DNA from: Undaria pinnatifida
Taxonomy: Eukaryota; Sar; Phaeophyceae; Laminariales; Alariaceae
DNA length: 64,000 nt
Reading direction: 5' to 3'
Assembly: GCA_012845835.1 (NCBI GenBank)
Contig: JABAKD010000014.1
Coordinates: 11,131,219 to 11,195,218, forward strand
Shown here: positions 22,584-35,100 of the stretch, piece by piece
How positions within the stretch are numbered: position 1 is the stretch's first letter
How the letters are laid out: every line of letters begins with the position of its first letter
Translations under genes and position numbers: made by a program
The notes under the pieces: generated by a model
Database searches by the model: none
Told to the model about the DNA's origin: nothing
The model's input: the letters and a program-made list of their open reading frames with translations, nothing else

Positions 22584-24200
22584 ATGGGTTTTCTTTTTAA
22601 CCCCGACGCCGAGGAGTTCATCCCCGGGGCAGGACGGGTACATCACCACAGCAGAGAGCGCAGCGTGGGCAGCTTGGGGAGTGGAGAGGCTGGCCACCGC
22701 GTGGGTACGCATGCACGACAGGAAGGATGGGAGTGTCGGCGTTGGCTGGGACGGCTGCACCCAGCCAGCGGAAACCAAGGCGCGAACCGGGCTACGAAAC
22801 GGAGAGCCACAATCATCACATTAATAGAGAGAAAAAAGAAACAACAGAAAAAGAAACGGAGGAGGGGACGAGCCTCTCGTCGGCTGGCCGAGAAAGCAGC
22901 ACGCGAGACTCGTAAGAGACGGAAGGCGGCACTTGTGGCGGTAGCGACCTACAACGTGCGTACCCTGGCCGTAAAGGGGAAGAACGGGTATGGGCATGAC
23001 GAGCGTGTACTGGCGAAAGGCCAGCAACTCGGCTGTGACTTCATTGGCCTGCAGGAAACTCGACGGCCCGGCAACACGAGATTCAGTGCAGCTGGATACC
23101 AAGTTTTTTGCTCAGGTCAGGAAAAAACAGCAGCGAGGCAAGGGCTGTACGGAGTAGGTCTAGCAGTTAAGGACTCAATATGCCGTAAGTCTAGGTTCAC
23201 CCAGCAGTTCATTGACGAACGGCTTATGTCTATGCGCTTTGAGTTGGATGGTCGATGCGATGATGTTAATTTCGTCGTTGCGTACGCCCCAACTGATTGT
23301 ACCAAAGACACCAAGCTGAAAGGTATTTTCTGGCAAAAGCTGGAGGACCTGGTTGAACAGATCCCCACTAAAGAGTGTTTGTTTGTACTGATGGATGCTA
23401 ACGCGCGAACTGGGCAGAGGATGGAAGGGTGCGGTGATGATGAAAGTAGGGTGCTTGGAGCATACGGACGAGATGCTCGTAGCGATAATGGCAAACGACT
23501 TTTGTCGTTCGCTACCAATTGCAAGCTAGCTCTCACCAACACATTTTTCAGCACGCGCAAGGGTGGGATATCGCATACGTACAACGGCACCAGCCCGAAT
23601 GACCGTAAGAGGATAGACTACATCCTAACCCGCCAAGCCCATCGACCTAGAGTACATGATGTTAAAGTCATCCCACAGCCTCCGCCACCAGCTAAGGCCG
23701 ATTCAGACCACAACATTGTGCACATCAAGGTCCGACTTAGTGGTCACTTTTCGTCCAACAGAAAAATGCTGAAACCCCCAAAACGCCGAGAATTCGACAG
23801 GCAGCTTTTTTTATCCGACGGAAAGCGTCGCCAACGAGTAATCGCGAGGGTTGTTTCCACTCTCAACCAACCTATCCAGCCCCGTTACACGTCTGGCATG
23901 GTTGAGTTTTTCACCACGACTATCATCGATGCTGTAGAGAAAGAGGTGCCACCTCCACCACGTCGCCACCGCCGGCATGGTTGGTGCGAGCCTGCCGAAA
24001 CTTCGGCCGCTTTCAGAGTAGCATGGACAGCGAGGGAGGATGCGAGACAGTTCTTGCGTGCCAACCCCCGAGATAGTGTAGCGTGGAAGAAATTGAGATC
24101 TGCGTGTGCGAATCTGCAGGAAGTGGTTGCCGCAGGAGTACAAGCGTACTTTGAAGAGTACCTCGCCGAAACCGAGAGACTCCTAGCGAGTAACGATTAA
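22584..24200 (+). CDS. LINE ORF, part 1: basic N-terminus and AP-like endonuclease
   Basis: The first ATG is at 22584; the frame is also open upstream through GTG codons. Residues 1-110 are Lys/Arg-rich and likely bind nucleic acid. The endonuclease domain follows with TYNVRTL, GLQETRRPG (catalytic Glu), VVAYAPT, LMDANARTG, RIDYIL and the terminal SDHN, all hallmarks of the APE family that nicks target DNA for target-primed reverse transcription. It ends at an in-frame TAA (24198-24200, codon 539). The following codons continue in the same frame into the reverse transcriptase, so this is one polyprotein broken by a single nonsense change, unless the stop is read through. Confidence 0.88.
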   Translation: MGFLFNPDAEEFIPGAGRVHHHSRERSVGSLGSGEAGHRVGTHARQEGWECRRWLGRLHPASGNQGANRATKRRATIITLIERKKKQQKKKRRRGRASRRLAEKAARETRKRRKAALVAVATYNVRTLAVKGKNGYGHDERVLAKGQQLGCDFIGLQETRRPGNTRFSAAGYQVFCSGQEKTAARQGLYGVGLAVKDSICRKSRFTQQFIDERLMSMRFELDGRCDDVNFVVAYAPTDCTKDTKLKGIFWQKLEDLVEQIPTKECLFVLMDANARTGQRMEGCGDDESRVLGAYGRDARSDNGKRLLSFATNCKLALTNTFFSTRKGGISHTYNGTSPNDRKRIDYILTRQAHRPRVHDVKVIPQPPPPAKADSDHNIVHIKVRLSGHFSSNRKMLKPPKRREFDRQLFLSDGKRRQRVIARVVSTLNQPIQPRYTSGMVEFFTTTIIDAVEKEVPPPPRRHRRHGWCEPAETSAAFRVAWTAREDARQFLRANPRDSVAWKKLRSACANLQEVVAAGVQAYFEEYLAETERLLASND

Positions 24201-26315
24201 CGAGGGTTCTACAAGCACCTGAAGAGTACGGTGGGATTGCAAGGTACAAAAGCGAGGAGCGAGCAGTTTATTATGGACGAGGATGGCACGTTGTTGCGGG
24301 ATCAAGCGCGAATTCGTGAACGATGGGCGGGGCACTACCACAAACTCTTGAACACGAAATCGCTGAAACTCGATCCCACGATCATCGACCTCTTGCCACC
24401 GCGACCGCTTAAACTATCGCTTGGAGATGAACCATCCATGGACGAGATGACGGATGCGATTAAGGGCATGTCAAATTGGAAAGCCGTTGGACCAGACGGT
24501 CTCCCGGTCGAACTACTAAAACTTGACCACCCCGCTTTCGTCCAGTGTTTTCACAATATCCTTGTCAACGTGTGGGTAACGGGCGAAGTCCCCCAGCAAT
24601 GGAAAGATGCTATCATCAAGACCCTTCACAAAAAAAAGGATCGAACTGATTGCAACAATTACAGAGGGATCTCGCTTGTTGCCCACGCAGGCAAAATATT
24701 GTTGAAAATCGTTGCGTCCCGCCTTAGCAACTACTGCGAGGCCGAGGAAATACTTCCTGAAGAACAGTGCGGCTTCCGTCCCGCACGGTCGACGGTCGAC
24801 ATGCTGTTTGTCGTGCGCCGGTTGCAAGAGCTCGGACGACAGAGGAAAATCCCCCTGTACATGTGCTTCATCGATCTGCAGAAAGCGTACGACTCTGTCG
24901 ACCGGGAACTGTTGTGGGAGGTACTCACACGCCTTGGCGTACCAACCAAGATGCTTACAGTTATCCGCAACTTCCACGAAGGCATGCGGGCTCGCGTGCG
25001 TGCGGATGACGGCGAGCACTCGGATTGGTTTAATGTCACCCAGGGGCTGCGGCAAGGCTGCGTGCTATCACCGTTACTGTTCAACGTGTTCTTCGCTGCT
25101 GCGATACACGTCGTGCTGGTACGCTTCAGCAAAGACGAAAGCATCGTAAGGGATTTGGTTCACCTCGAAGAGGGCAGTGCAGTCGGAAAAGAGGAACCGT
25201 TGGCATGCGTGCAAAGGGCTGTGTGGGGCATGTTGTACGCAGATGACGCAGGAATTGTTTCGAAGTCGGCGGAAGGCCTTGCTAAAATGATGACAGTCAT
25301 CGTGACTGTCTTCGAAGCAGCAGGCCTCACGGTATCGGAAAAGAAGACAGAGACGATGCTGCTACGAACACCGGACCAGACATCCCTCGCCCCATCGCTC
25401 GCGATCGAAGCATCAGGCCAGAGGTATAAACAGACGACCCAGTTTTTATACCTAGGCGGCATTATCCACGAAAGCGCTGACCTCTCGCTCGAAATCGAAC
25501 GACGGATCCGTCTCATGCGGGCATGCCTCAAACGGTTTGGCCCGGAATTGTATGACAGGACGACCGCCCCGCTTAGTCTGAAAGTCCGCATGCTGAAGGC
25601 CGAGGTCATTGAGACCCTGCTGTACGGGTGTGTGACGTGGACCCTCAATGCGGACCACTTCGCCAAGCTCCGATCAGCCCACCACGAAGTCCTTTTGCGA
25701 GTCATTGGCTTCCAGCGCCGATTACGCACCGACCACACCACCCTCTCGTACGCGAAGGCCCTCAGGATGACACGATGCGAGAGCATCGAAACGACCATCC
25801 GTAAACGGCGGCTCTTCTTTGCCGGGGCCCTGGTGCGACAACACAAGGGGCGACTGCCCCGTCGGTTGATGTTCGGGACGATCGCTGGTGGGGAGAACCC
25901 GAAACCAGGCGGACAACTTAAGACTTGGCCTAGAGCCATAGCTGAGGACCTTAGGGTGTTCAAAGCCAACGAGGGATCAACGGAACACTCCCCCTTAGTT
26001 TTTGGAGTTGGGACCGCGCTGTGGCCCACTGCAGCAAAAAAGGTGGACAAGTGGTACCGGGGGGTCCTCGAAGCAGCTGAACGGTTCATGGGCAGGTGGC
26101 ACGAGGATGAGGCAAAGCTGAGTAGACAGCGCCGCGCATCCGCCGTGGGTGGTGTCGAAGGGAACGGGGGGAGGGGGGGCAGCAGGAGGGGTAGAAGGAA
26201 CACCGCCCAAGGGTATGGGGGCAGGGGGGGGGACAGGAGGAGTAGAAGGGAAACCGCGGTAGATGAAAGTAGGAAGGAGACCGCAGACAGGGTAGCAAGG
26301 TACCAGGCCGACTAG
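24201..26315 (+). CDS. LINE ORF, part 2: reverse transcriptase and RGG-rich tail
   Basis: Same frame as part 1, continuing straight after the TAA. RT motifs: [55 protein letters not shown] and the catalytic YADD at about 25240, followed by the thumb and a C-terminal [10 protein letters not shown] block typical of RTE/Jockey-like LINEs. The last 60 residues are Gly/Arg-rich ([11 protein letters not shown]), resembling an RGG RNA-binding tail. No RNase H was recognised. The segment lacks its own ATG near the start, so expression would need readthrough or re-initiation. Confidence 0.88.
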   Translation, partial: RGFYKHLKSTVGLQGTKARSEQFIMDEDGTLLRDQARIRERWAGHYHKLLNTKSLKLDPTIIDLLPPRPLKLSLGDEPSMDEMTDAIKGMSNWKAVGPDGLPVELLKLDHPAFVQCFHNILVNVWVTGEVPQQWKDAIIKTLHKKKDRTDCNNYRGISLVAHAGKILLKIVASRLSNYCEAEEILPEEQCGFRPARSTVDMLFVVRRLQELGRQRKIPLYMCFIDLQKAYDSVDRELLWEVLTRLGVPTKMLTVIRNFHEGMRARVRADDGEHSDWFNVTQGLRQGCVLSPLLFNVFFAAAIHVVLVRFSKDESIVRDLVHLEEGSAVGKEEPLACVQRAVWGMLYADDAGIVSKSAEGLAKMMTVIVTVFEAAGLTVSEKKTETMLLRTPDQTSLAPSLAIEASGQRYKQTTQFLYLGGIIHESADLSLEIERRIRLMRACLKRFGPELYDRTTAPLSLKVRMLKAEVIETLLYGCVTWTLNADHFAKLRSAHHEVLLRVIGFQRRLRTDHTTLSYAKALRMTRCESIETTIRKRRLFFAGALVRQHKGRLPRRLMFGTIAGGENPKPGGQLKTWPRAIAEDLRVFKANEGSTEHSPLVFGVGTALWPTAAKKVDKWYRGVLEAAERFMGRWHEDEAKLSRQRRASAVGGVEGNGGRGGSRRGRRNTAQGYGGRGGDRRSRRETAVDESRKETADRVARYQAD

Positions 26316-26727
26316 TAGGTGGAACCTTTCTATCTATGCCACTCGTACCGCCAACTGCTGCGGCTGCTCGGAATGTGATGTCTTGGTACTTTGATTTTTC
26401 CGTGAATTTATTTATTTATTTATTTTTTTTTTTTTTTCTTTCCCCTTCTTATCCTTATGAAGGGAGTCTTGCATGGTGGGTAGGTGACGAGCCTGTTTTA
26501 TTTTGGCCCTCCCAGTCTTCCTTCTTCTACTTGTTTCTTTTTTCCGGGGTATTTTTTCCCTTTCTTTCCCCCTTGCATGTCCATTTTGGCTCATGCTCGG
26601 GGTATGTTTCTATCTCCCGTGCTTTGGCTCCCCTTTTTATTTATTTATTTATTTATTTTGTCTTGGTTTCTTTCGTTGTTTCTCTCTTTTACAAGGTATT
26701 TTGGTTTAATGAGAAGAACACAAAGGG

Positions 26728-26880
26728 GGGAGGGGGGGAAACAGGAGGAGTAGAAGGAAAGCCGTCCAAGGGAATGGGGGCAGGGGGGGCAACAGGAGGA
26801 ATAGAAGGGAGACCGCGGTGGACGAAGGCAGGAAGGAGATGGCAGACAGGGTAGCAAGGTACCAGGCCGACTAGTAGGTA
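26728..26880 (+). repeat. Second copy of the LINE ORF tail
   Basis: Matches 26160-26320: the AGGAGGAGTAGAAGG units, gacagggtagcaaggtacc and ccgactagtaggt are shared. It is followed by another T-rich stretch, so the LINE 3' end is partly duplicated. Confidence 0.8.
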
Positions 26881-27810
26881 CATAGCACTTTTCGTCTTTC
26901 TCTGGGGTATTTTTTTTTTCCCCTTTGTTCCCTCCTTGCGTGTCCAGGTTTTTGGCTCGTGTTCGGATTATCTTATTTTGGTTTTACTTTACTTTATTTT
27001 ATTTCATTTTATTATGTTTTTTTTTTTTTCCGAGCTTTGGCTCTCCTTTGCGGTTGGGTTGTTTCTTCGATTTCCCCTTCATTTTGTTTGTTTCATTTTT
27101 TTTGTTTTATTTTTATCTTTGTTTTTATTTGTTTTCTTATTTTGTTTTTTGTTTTTTGTTTTTGTTTTTGTTTTTTGTTTTTGTTTTTGTTTTTGTTTAT
27201 TTCGTATTTCTCTCTTCCAATGTATTTCTGTTGCTGACGTATGTATGTTGTGCCTGTCGTACCCAGTACTAGGGCATGACATTGCGTTGTCGAATGCATT
27301 ACGATGCATTATCTCTGTGTCGTGGCTTGTGACCACAGAGCTGATCTTTCTAGGGTGAAGAATCAGTACGGACACTGGGTGTGCTGGATGTCGACGAGTA
27401 GAAGAACGGTTTAATGTGAAGAACACACACACACTGCAAACTGAGCATATCCTCGTAATCAGCTAGATACGGTGGTCATTTTAAGCCCTCCAGCTTGAGA
27501 ATCTGCCAAGTTGGTGCCGACAAAAGTGTTTGCCACTCACGTCCCCTAGTTTGAGCATTTTTTTCATGATTTGTTTGTGTTGCTTTTTCTAAAATTGCTC
27601 GAAATACAACGTGGATGGAATTGGCTCAATTTTTCTGGACATATATGTCATGTACAACTTGGGACGAGGAGTAGGGACATATGCGTTTTATTTCATGGGT
27701 CACTTTCGTTCGAAAGTTATGGATGAATCCCTGAAATATATGCAAGTTTGTATGCAGAGGCACTTTGGTGGAAACTTAGCCATGGACCTCTCAATTTTAG
27801 AAGTTATGGC

Positions 27811-28019
27811 CTGAAATTTTGGCACGTGATTTGAATCAAGCTGAAAAAAAAGTGGAAGTGAGATGCAAAAAGAAAAAAAAAAAATCGATGCACTTTTCCC
27901 CGCCTCAAACTTCAGCAAAAATTTTGGGCCGGCCGCAATAAGATTTTTTTTTCATTTTTTTTGCATTCGATTTTGAATGTCTTACTCAGCTTGTTTGAAA
28001 TCACGTGTCAAAATTTCAG
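27811..28019. repeat. Inverted repeat (foldback)
   Basis: Arms 27811-27844 and 27986-28019 share CTGAAATTTTGRCACGTGAT and AAGCTGA in opposite orientation with a 141-bp loop. Possibly the end of a decayed DNA element; the surrounding 27440-28060 has no recognisable gene. Confidence 0.6.
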
Positions 28020-28199
28020 ATCCAAACTCCAAAAATTGGGTGTGATATTGCGATATTGTCCCTATCAGGGCCTCTTGCCCGGCCCAGCTCGTAGTCTATG
28101 CTTTGAAGTAGTAGAGCTTCTACGATGATAGGGATTCACCCCAGTTTTTTTCTCGTTCTTCATTTGAGGAGCTCGCTCGCTCTTCACACAACCCATACA

Positions 28200-28405
28200 A
28201 TACTACACCTAACACAACACCTCACTCAATACCTTACACAACACCTCACACAACACCTTACACAACACACCACACACGATACACACAACACACACAACAC
28301 CTTACACAACACCTCACACAACACCTTACACAACACCTCACACAACACCTTACACAACACACACAACACACACAACACACAACACACAACACACAACAAC
28401 AACAA
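28200..28405 (+). repeat. ACACAACACCTYACACA minisatellite
   Basis: Alternating CTTACACAACAC and CTCACACAACAC units ending in (ACA)n. Confidence 0.9.
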
Positions 28406-28451
28406 CAGCTAACCTTTAATCCAAGAGCTAACCTTTCACGCAAAAGCTAAC

Positions 28452-28548
28452 CTTCAGGAACCTTCAGGAACCTTCAGGAACCTTCAGGAACCTTCCGGAA
28501 CCTTCAGGAACCTTCAGGAACCTTCAAGAACCTTCAGGAACATTCATG
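28452..28548 (+). repeat. 10-bp array CCTTCAGGAA
   Basis: About nine units; each 10-mer contains a near-palindromic TTCAGGAA core. Confidence 0.9.
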
Positions 28549-28811
28549 CACGGTTCACTCACCCGATGACACAAAGCCATGCTCTAGCTTTGCTCTAGCT
28601 TTGCAACGAACCACATATAGCAAAACACAAACAAGATTCCAGCGTCACGGCAGCTATATCCTCGGTTGAGGAGCTCCGTTTGTCATAAACTTTTTGCGTG
28701 AAAGGGCCACCTGAAAGTAAGTGCCACTCCTTTCGTATCTCCCATTATAGCCCCCATGTCACACGCGTCACCCTTCCTTCTTCGGTGATTCGAACGTCCA
28801 CATTTTCCAGG

Positions 28812-29720
28812 AGCGAAATCTTGGCCGTCGTCGGGGCGTTCTCTTTTGGCGGTAGTGTAGCCCCATTGTCTTATTAATAGCAGGGTTGACCATCATGCTG
28901 TCATGCTGTCATGCTGTCATGCTGTCATGCTGTCATGCTCATGTCGCCTACCTGGTTAACAGCGCGTGCCAGAGGAAGGCACTATCCCAAGCCGTGTTAG
29001 CCATGACCCCCACAAGGCCGAGATATGTATCGTCCAGCGTCCATGTGTGCGAATGCTTCCATTCCTTCTCCTCTGACCCCCTCTCGGAAACGATTCGGCC
29101 CTGGCCGCAACGTCAGGCAGAAAAACGCCCGCCCCACAAGACCCCCACTCGAGAAAGCAAACGTCCGGGCATCCTTGGGACCCGCACGGAAATAAAAAGC
29201 GATTATCCACTAACGACGTGATCGCTGTCATGTAGTTTCCTCCTCAAACAATGCCTCCCTGTCGACCGTGCTGACGCTCTGTTAACGTCCTGTTGACCGT
29301 GTTGGAGGCCTGTTGACCGTGTTGGGGGCCTGTTGACCGTCTTTTCGGCCTGTTGACGGTGTTGAAAGCCTGTTGACCATGTTGAAGGCCTGTTGACCTT
29401 GCTGCAGGCTTGTTGGTCTTGGCCAAGCTTTATTGACCGCGTTGAAGGCTTGTTGACAGGCCTGTTGACTGTTGACCTTGTTGAAGCCGCTGGAGCAGTC
29501 GGTGAGAACGAGTCAGGCGCCTGTGCCGTGCACTTCTCGTGCCCTGACCCTCACGTGCTCCACCTCTCCTGGCACCGCGATCCTCAGCTGAATCGCGAGT
29601 TACCTCCTCCGGCCTTGGCTGCTACTGCAGGCACACATAGCCCCCGCGGCAGCGAGCTTCATCCACGTAATGCAAAATCAAACAGGCCGACACTTCCTCC
29701 TAACGCGGTGAGAATCCCAT
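28812..29720 (+). other. Possible remnants of a + strand gene (weak)
   Basis: Short protein-like stretches flanked by splice-like sites: SEILAVVGAFSFGG after ttttccag (28813-28853), and VHFSCPDPHVLHLSWHRDPQ in 29535-29600. A CATGCTGT array (28893-28941) and a TGTTGACCGTGTTGGAGGCC array (about 29278-29480) separate them. The phases do not join cleanly and no family was recognised. Confidence 0.2.
29278..29480 (+). repeat. 20-bp array GTTGACCGTGTTGGAGGCCT
   Basis: About ten imperfect units. Another small array, AGGATGATAG, lies at 29808-29842. Confidence 0.85.
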
Positions 29721-29984
29721 GTCGAGGAGTAGAAATCACATGAGGAGGTCTACTCTACGCAGTCCCGACAGGTATTCTCGCCCGCCCCAGACGAAGGCTA
29801 TTATAGGATGATAGGATGATAGGATGATAGGATGATAGGGAGGGCGCACTTTTAGGACCTTACATTTTAAACGACTCAGGGCCACTCCAGGGAGTGGCGA
29901 CCATTTTTTTCAAGTATGATTTGTTTGTTAATCTAAACACACCGCATTGCTGTGTTTTTTTGCTACGCTACTCAGAATGAAAAG

Positions 29985-30660
29985 CTGGCTACCCATTGCA
30001 CCGTAGCCTTGGTGAGGGTAAGACGGGTAGGCGCCGGGGGTGGCCCCAGTTCCGTTGCCACCGACGACCGCAAGGGTCCCTGCATCGACTGTGGTGGCAG
30101 AGGTGCCCCTGACGGGGATGGCATCGGCCCCAAATATGGTGCCGGCGACGCCAGCACCGCTGCCGGTGGTGGTTGCGGAGGCGAGGCACCGTGTAGCTGC
30201 CTGGTGGCTCGCTACCTTCTCCCTCCCCCGTTCAAGGCTCGTTCGCCAGTCCCAGCGGCTGTCCTGGTTCTGCCTTCGTTCCGGTCGGAGAAGGCCCTCT
30301 GCATGTTCGCTCGTCGTGGAGCCCCGTCGTTCATGGCTCGCGGTATCGTCTTTTGTGGGCGATCCGCAAGGCGCCGCTCCCCTGTTGGCCCTATCGGCCC
30401 CTTTCTTTAGGTTGTCGGGGGGGAGAGGAGAGGGAGGGAGGCAGTTGGGGAGGGGTGGGACGGAGGCAGTTGGGGAGGGGTGGGAGGGTGGTGTGGTACC
30501 GCGTTCGAGGTTATGGCGCCCCCGCCACCCCTCCCTTCGCCCGAGTTCGTCCCCGACGGGGTATGCGAGTCTCGCACGGAGCCCCCGGACAAACGGGGTC
30601 AACTTCGAGGGAATCTATGCACGTTTGGTGTCGCTGTCGGCTTGTTGCTCTCCGAAGGAG
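29985..30660. other. GC-rich block with open frames on both strands, unassigned
   Basis: Composition contrasts with its flanks. The minus frame 29928-30602 (224 aa) is Gly/Ala/Thr/Pro-rich near its C-terminus (AYPSYPHQGYGAMG) and the plus frame 30040-30666 (208 aa) is Arg/Ser/Pro-rich. Neither shows a domain. It may be a retroelement gag relic or simply biased DNA. Confidence 0.3.
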
Positions 30661-30664
30661 ATAT

Positions 30665-31575
30665 AATATACCAGGTACCTATTAACGCGTGTATTGCCCA
30701 GTGTCAGGTGGGGTCTCTATTTTGGAAACTTGCTTACTACGAGCGAATGCGAGTTTCTGATTTACATGATTTACATGGCGCCAAAAAAAAGCCCCCCCCC
30801 TTGGAGATTGCCGAAGGTGGGTTACACTTCCACCGCTCCGACCGATCCACTGTTCAACAAATCATCCAAAGAATTTGCTAAAACCGTAGCATCTAACGTG
30901 CTTGAATGTACGTAGCATAGAGTGTCTGGCTTGCCCGTGCAGTCCTGCGGCAGAGACACTTTATCGCGCAGTCCGTCGGCGTTTAGGTGTCGGGCTGTTG
31001 CAGGAATCCAGAGTAGGTTCGACGTGCGACTGACTGTATGTAGTGTGAGGGTGGTGTAATGCATGGCCCTGGGCAGGTCACGGTCAACGTCACGCTCACG
31101 GTAGGAGGGTCAGTTTTGTTCGTTAGTCTCTGTTTTCAGTGACTCAGAGCTATTCACAAGCGCACCATGTGTTATGTGGCGCTATGTGGCATTAGGTTAC
31201 ACAATATGCACCGCCGCAATGGAATTGCTTATCAAGGTGCTCCGACAAAACGGTTCTGAGTCCGTTGTCGAGTGAGGCACTGAGGCACGCGGACGATTGA
31301 TCCGATTCAGTAGTGAAAATGAGGTTACCCCCCCTAGTGCAGTCTTCGTCGCCAACGGTATGCGTTGCCGGGCTTTTTCCCAGTTTACTTGCGTAGTTCG
31401 AACAGTCGGGTTGCAAGTTGAAAGGGAGAGCGAGAAAAAGAGCGCCGATTGATCTGCCGGTACAGCAGTATACAACGCACAAGCCTACCGATAGTAGTTT
31501 GATAAGGAAATATTGTAAATGCGTTTTGACATACAGAACTCGAGAAGGTTCATATACTGCCTGTATCAGCACAGC
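30665..31575. other. No gene seen; left flank of the Copia insertion
   Basis: A 128-codon minus frame (31192-31578) shows no recognised domain. Nothing else is supported. Confidence 0.4.
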
Positions 31576-31580
31576 CATAC

Positions 31581-32112
31581 TGTTGGTAAATCAGTGGCTT
31601 CTGGAGAAAGGTATTATATTAGAGAGACCAATGTCTGGAGAGACAGGTCAGAAAGTGGAGTGGGTCATGTGGGCCAACTCTCCACAGCCCAGTAACAACC
31701 GCTCGTAGTCGAATACCTAAACCTCCTCGCATAGTGCCTACTCGTACATACCCGTGGGACTGCTCGTGGGTGATACCACGAGACGATCCCTGTAAGTTAC
31801 CTCCGTGACACAACGTATGTAACTGTAACTTATTGCTAGGCTGTTCGTTGAGACAAGCTATATCGTGTTAGCAACACTACAGGAATGTTCCTACTCGTCA
31901 ATGTGTCCAACGTACCGACATACCAACGTACCGTACACACCACTACGGTCCGATGTATAACTCGTGCACATGTACAATCTACCGAAGTACCGTAGCACCA
32001 CAAGAAGAGTATTCTGTTACAACAACATACAATCAACAGTTCTGCTATTCAAACCAACCAATCAGAGTTTCACCGCAGTACAGTTGATACATACATGCCG
32101 CTATCACGAACA
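31581..32112 (-). repeat. Copia 3' LTR (element read on the minus strand)
   Basis: 532 bp, TG...CA ends, same sequence as 36677-37208 at an offset of 5096. Confidence 0.95.
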
Positions 32113-32187
32113 CCCTCCCTAGGGGCTGTTGTATCTACCAGACCAAATACATATCAAACAAAAACAAAAACAAAACGACTCAGACTT

Positions 32188-35100
32188 CTACTTCTTGACA
32201 CCAAGTGCAAAGTCGCGTTGAACTTCAAAAAGATCTCTCGGCAACGCCTTCGTGAGGATGTCCGCGTGTTGTTTCTCGCTGGGGACGTGGGTGACTTCGA
32301 TCACACCCTCCTCGATCAGATTCCTAAGAAAGTGGTGCCTCACATCGATGTGCTTACTCCTACTCGAGCTCAGCGCGTTCTCTGCGAGCGCAATCGCCCC
32401 CTCGTTGTCTTCAAGGACATCTATCTTACGAGGCTTCGCACTAGGCCTCAGGAACTGAAGCATTCCGTTTACAAACAGAGCCTCCTTTACACCATCTCCC
32501 ATCGCAAGATACTCTGCTTCTGAAGTTGACTGTGAAACGCATTTCTGCGTCCTAGAAATCCAAACTACAAGCATCGCCGCCACGAAAACCATCGCACTCG
32601 AAACTGATCTACGGTCAGTGGCCCTACTTGCAAAGTCAGCATCTACATACACCAACGTGCCTGCGTCTACCGAACTATCCTGCTTGAACTTCAAAGTCAG
32701 ATGCGCCGTTTCCAGAAGATAATTGAGAATCTTCTGAGCTGCCTTCCAGTGGCTACTCTTTGGTTCGTGAGAGTGCCTCGCCACCGCCCGCACAACATTC
32801 GCGATGTCGGGCCTTGTCTGGCTGGCGATCCACATCAGGCTCCCCACCACCTCTCGGAACGGCACATCTCCTGCCCCCTCATCCTCCGTCACGGACCTGT
32901 TATCATTGGCAAGGGAAGCAGGGGTCGAGCTGGTGCGACATATATTGAATCTCTCGAGAACACTCCTGATATAACTTTCCTGAGAAATCTCAATCGTACC
33001 AGCCTCACGGTCGCGAATATATTCACAACCTAGAAAGAACTTGACCTCCCCCAAGTCCTTCGTAGGAAGAGAGTCACCTAGTGCTGCCACAACCACCTTG
33101 GCAAGGCTCTTACTTCCTGCATACAGAATGTCATCCACGTGGATCGCGACCGTCCCCAATACCTCGTCTCCCATCATGAAACGCAAGACACAGGGGTCAG
33201 ACATTGACTGCTCAAAACCAATCCTCTTCAGTTCCGACACCAGCCTCTTGTAAAATGTCCTAGAAGCCTGCTTCAATCCATACAAACTCTTGTTCAAACG
33301 GACAACCTTTCCTGACATCGACCCGCAGCCAGGAGGCAACTTCATGAACACCTCGTGATCCAATTCCGACTGAACAAATGCTTGCTCAATATCCCAGTGG
33401 AGTAATTCCAAATTGTACAAACACGCCAACACTATCAGCAATCGTAAAGATGCAGCATTTGCGGTAGGCGAGAATGTCTCAAGATAATCCACACCATACT
33501 TCTGCTTGAAGCCCTTCGCTACAAGCCTAGCCTTGGCCTTCACTATCTTTCCTGTTTCGTCTGCTTTCCACTTGAAAACCCATCTAGCATCAATCACATT
33601 ACAGCCTATCGGGACTTTTACTGCCAACGTGAACGTTCCTGCTCTTATCAAGCCTTCAATTTCGGCAGACCTGGCTCCTTCCCAAATCTTAGCGTACTTC
33701 GAACGCTGGGCTTCCTGATAACTACCAGGCTCCGATTCTAAATCCTGAACCAGTTCTTTCGGCAATTCCGTCTCATCACCTGCTCTCTGCTCCGACAACA
33801 ATGAGTACAGGACCTCTGTCGCGAAGATGGGTCCTAGGGTGGCCATGAGGCCGGGTACACTCTGGTGGTTGACTGCACGAGTTTGCGCGCGAGTCCTACC
33901 TTCTCTCACTTCATCATTTTCACGCGCGGAAGTATTAAAGTCAGCAAGCTCGGCCACATGCCGCGGACGACGAGCGGCTGGAGGGGATGCCTCCGCCTCT
34001 ACCAGTCCTCCCGACCCAATCGACTCTTCATCATCATGCCCTCCCTGCCCCATCGACTCTACCTCATCATCCCCTCCCAGATCCCCCATCTCTACCTCTC
34101 CTGATTCCTGCCCTCCCTGGCCCTCCCCGTCATTCACAGGCGAAGACACAGAAGGAGCTACACTACCAGAAGAAATGTTCACGGGGGCAGACGGTTCAGC
34201 AGGGGAAGATGCAACAGAAAAGGACGGGCCTATACTACCTGCGCCAACACTTTCAACTTCCTCGACTCCCGCACCAGAGAGCACGGCATCACGTTTCAAA
34301 AGTGTGTGAGCGACTCCTCTTCCCACAAGCGGCCATATCTCGGTTTCAACATCGTCGTCACTATCCTCCCCTCCCTCCTCTGCTACCTCTATCGGCAAAG
34401 AAGGTTGCAGCGGAGGGAGCTGTGACGGCAGCACCTCCCACGTCACATCCCTCGTTTCTTGAATAGTACCAGCCCTCGTAAGTACTCTATGACAATCACG
34501 CGGGTGGTCTCTCGAAGGACCGACATAGAAACAACTCTCACCCTTCGGCAGCAGCTTTGACGGTCGCTGCCACCTACAGTAGGCGGGCTTCAAAAACGGA
34601 TACGGTCTAGCGGGACGAGGTTCACCATACCACATTTCATACGGCGATTTGGATTCAGGGTTAGCAGAACACGCAGTGTGGTTCATCGCTTCGCAAGCCC
34701 AGTGCATAGCCTCAGCCCAGAGTTTATCAGTCTTAGGTAACTGTACATGCCCAAAAAGAACTTTAGCTTGAATACGAGCCGCCATCGCGGCCTCCTCTAT
34801 CAATCCCAGCCCACGCTCTGCAACACCATTATATTGCGGACTATAAGCCGGTGTCAACTCTTGTTTGATCAAAAGCTCGTTGCACACAGATGCAAACTCC
34901 GCCCCGAAAAACTCCCCACCATTGTCAGACCTAACAATCTCAACCAATGACGGGACACCATCAGCACGCACACTCGCAAGAAAACTCCGGAAAGCACTGC
35001 CAGCGTCTGATTTATTTTTCAGGAAATGAAGCCATGCACGTCTCGTGAAATCATCCTTCACAATCATGGGGTAATGTTTTCCCCCTACGGACGCAATGTC

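Larger units (their letters stand above)
22410..27260 (+). mobile_element. APE-type non-LTR retrotransposon (LINE)
   Basis: GC-rich 5' leader, one long endonuclease-reverse transcriptase frame (22584-26315) interrupted by one TAA, and a T-rich 3' region. The tail of the ORF is repeated at about 26728-26880 and the T-rich UTR is duplicated (ggggtattttt units near 26546 and 26904). Ends are estimated because no target duplication was recognised. Confidence 0.85.

Noticed and set aside
25160-26203. 347-codon gene antisense to the LINE
   Set aside because: Shadow frame of the reverse transcriptase ORF; no domain of its own.
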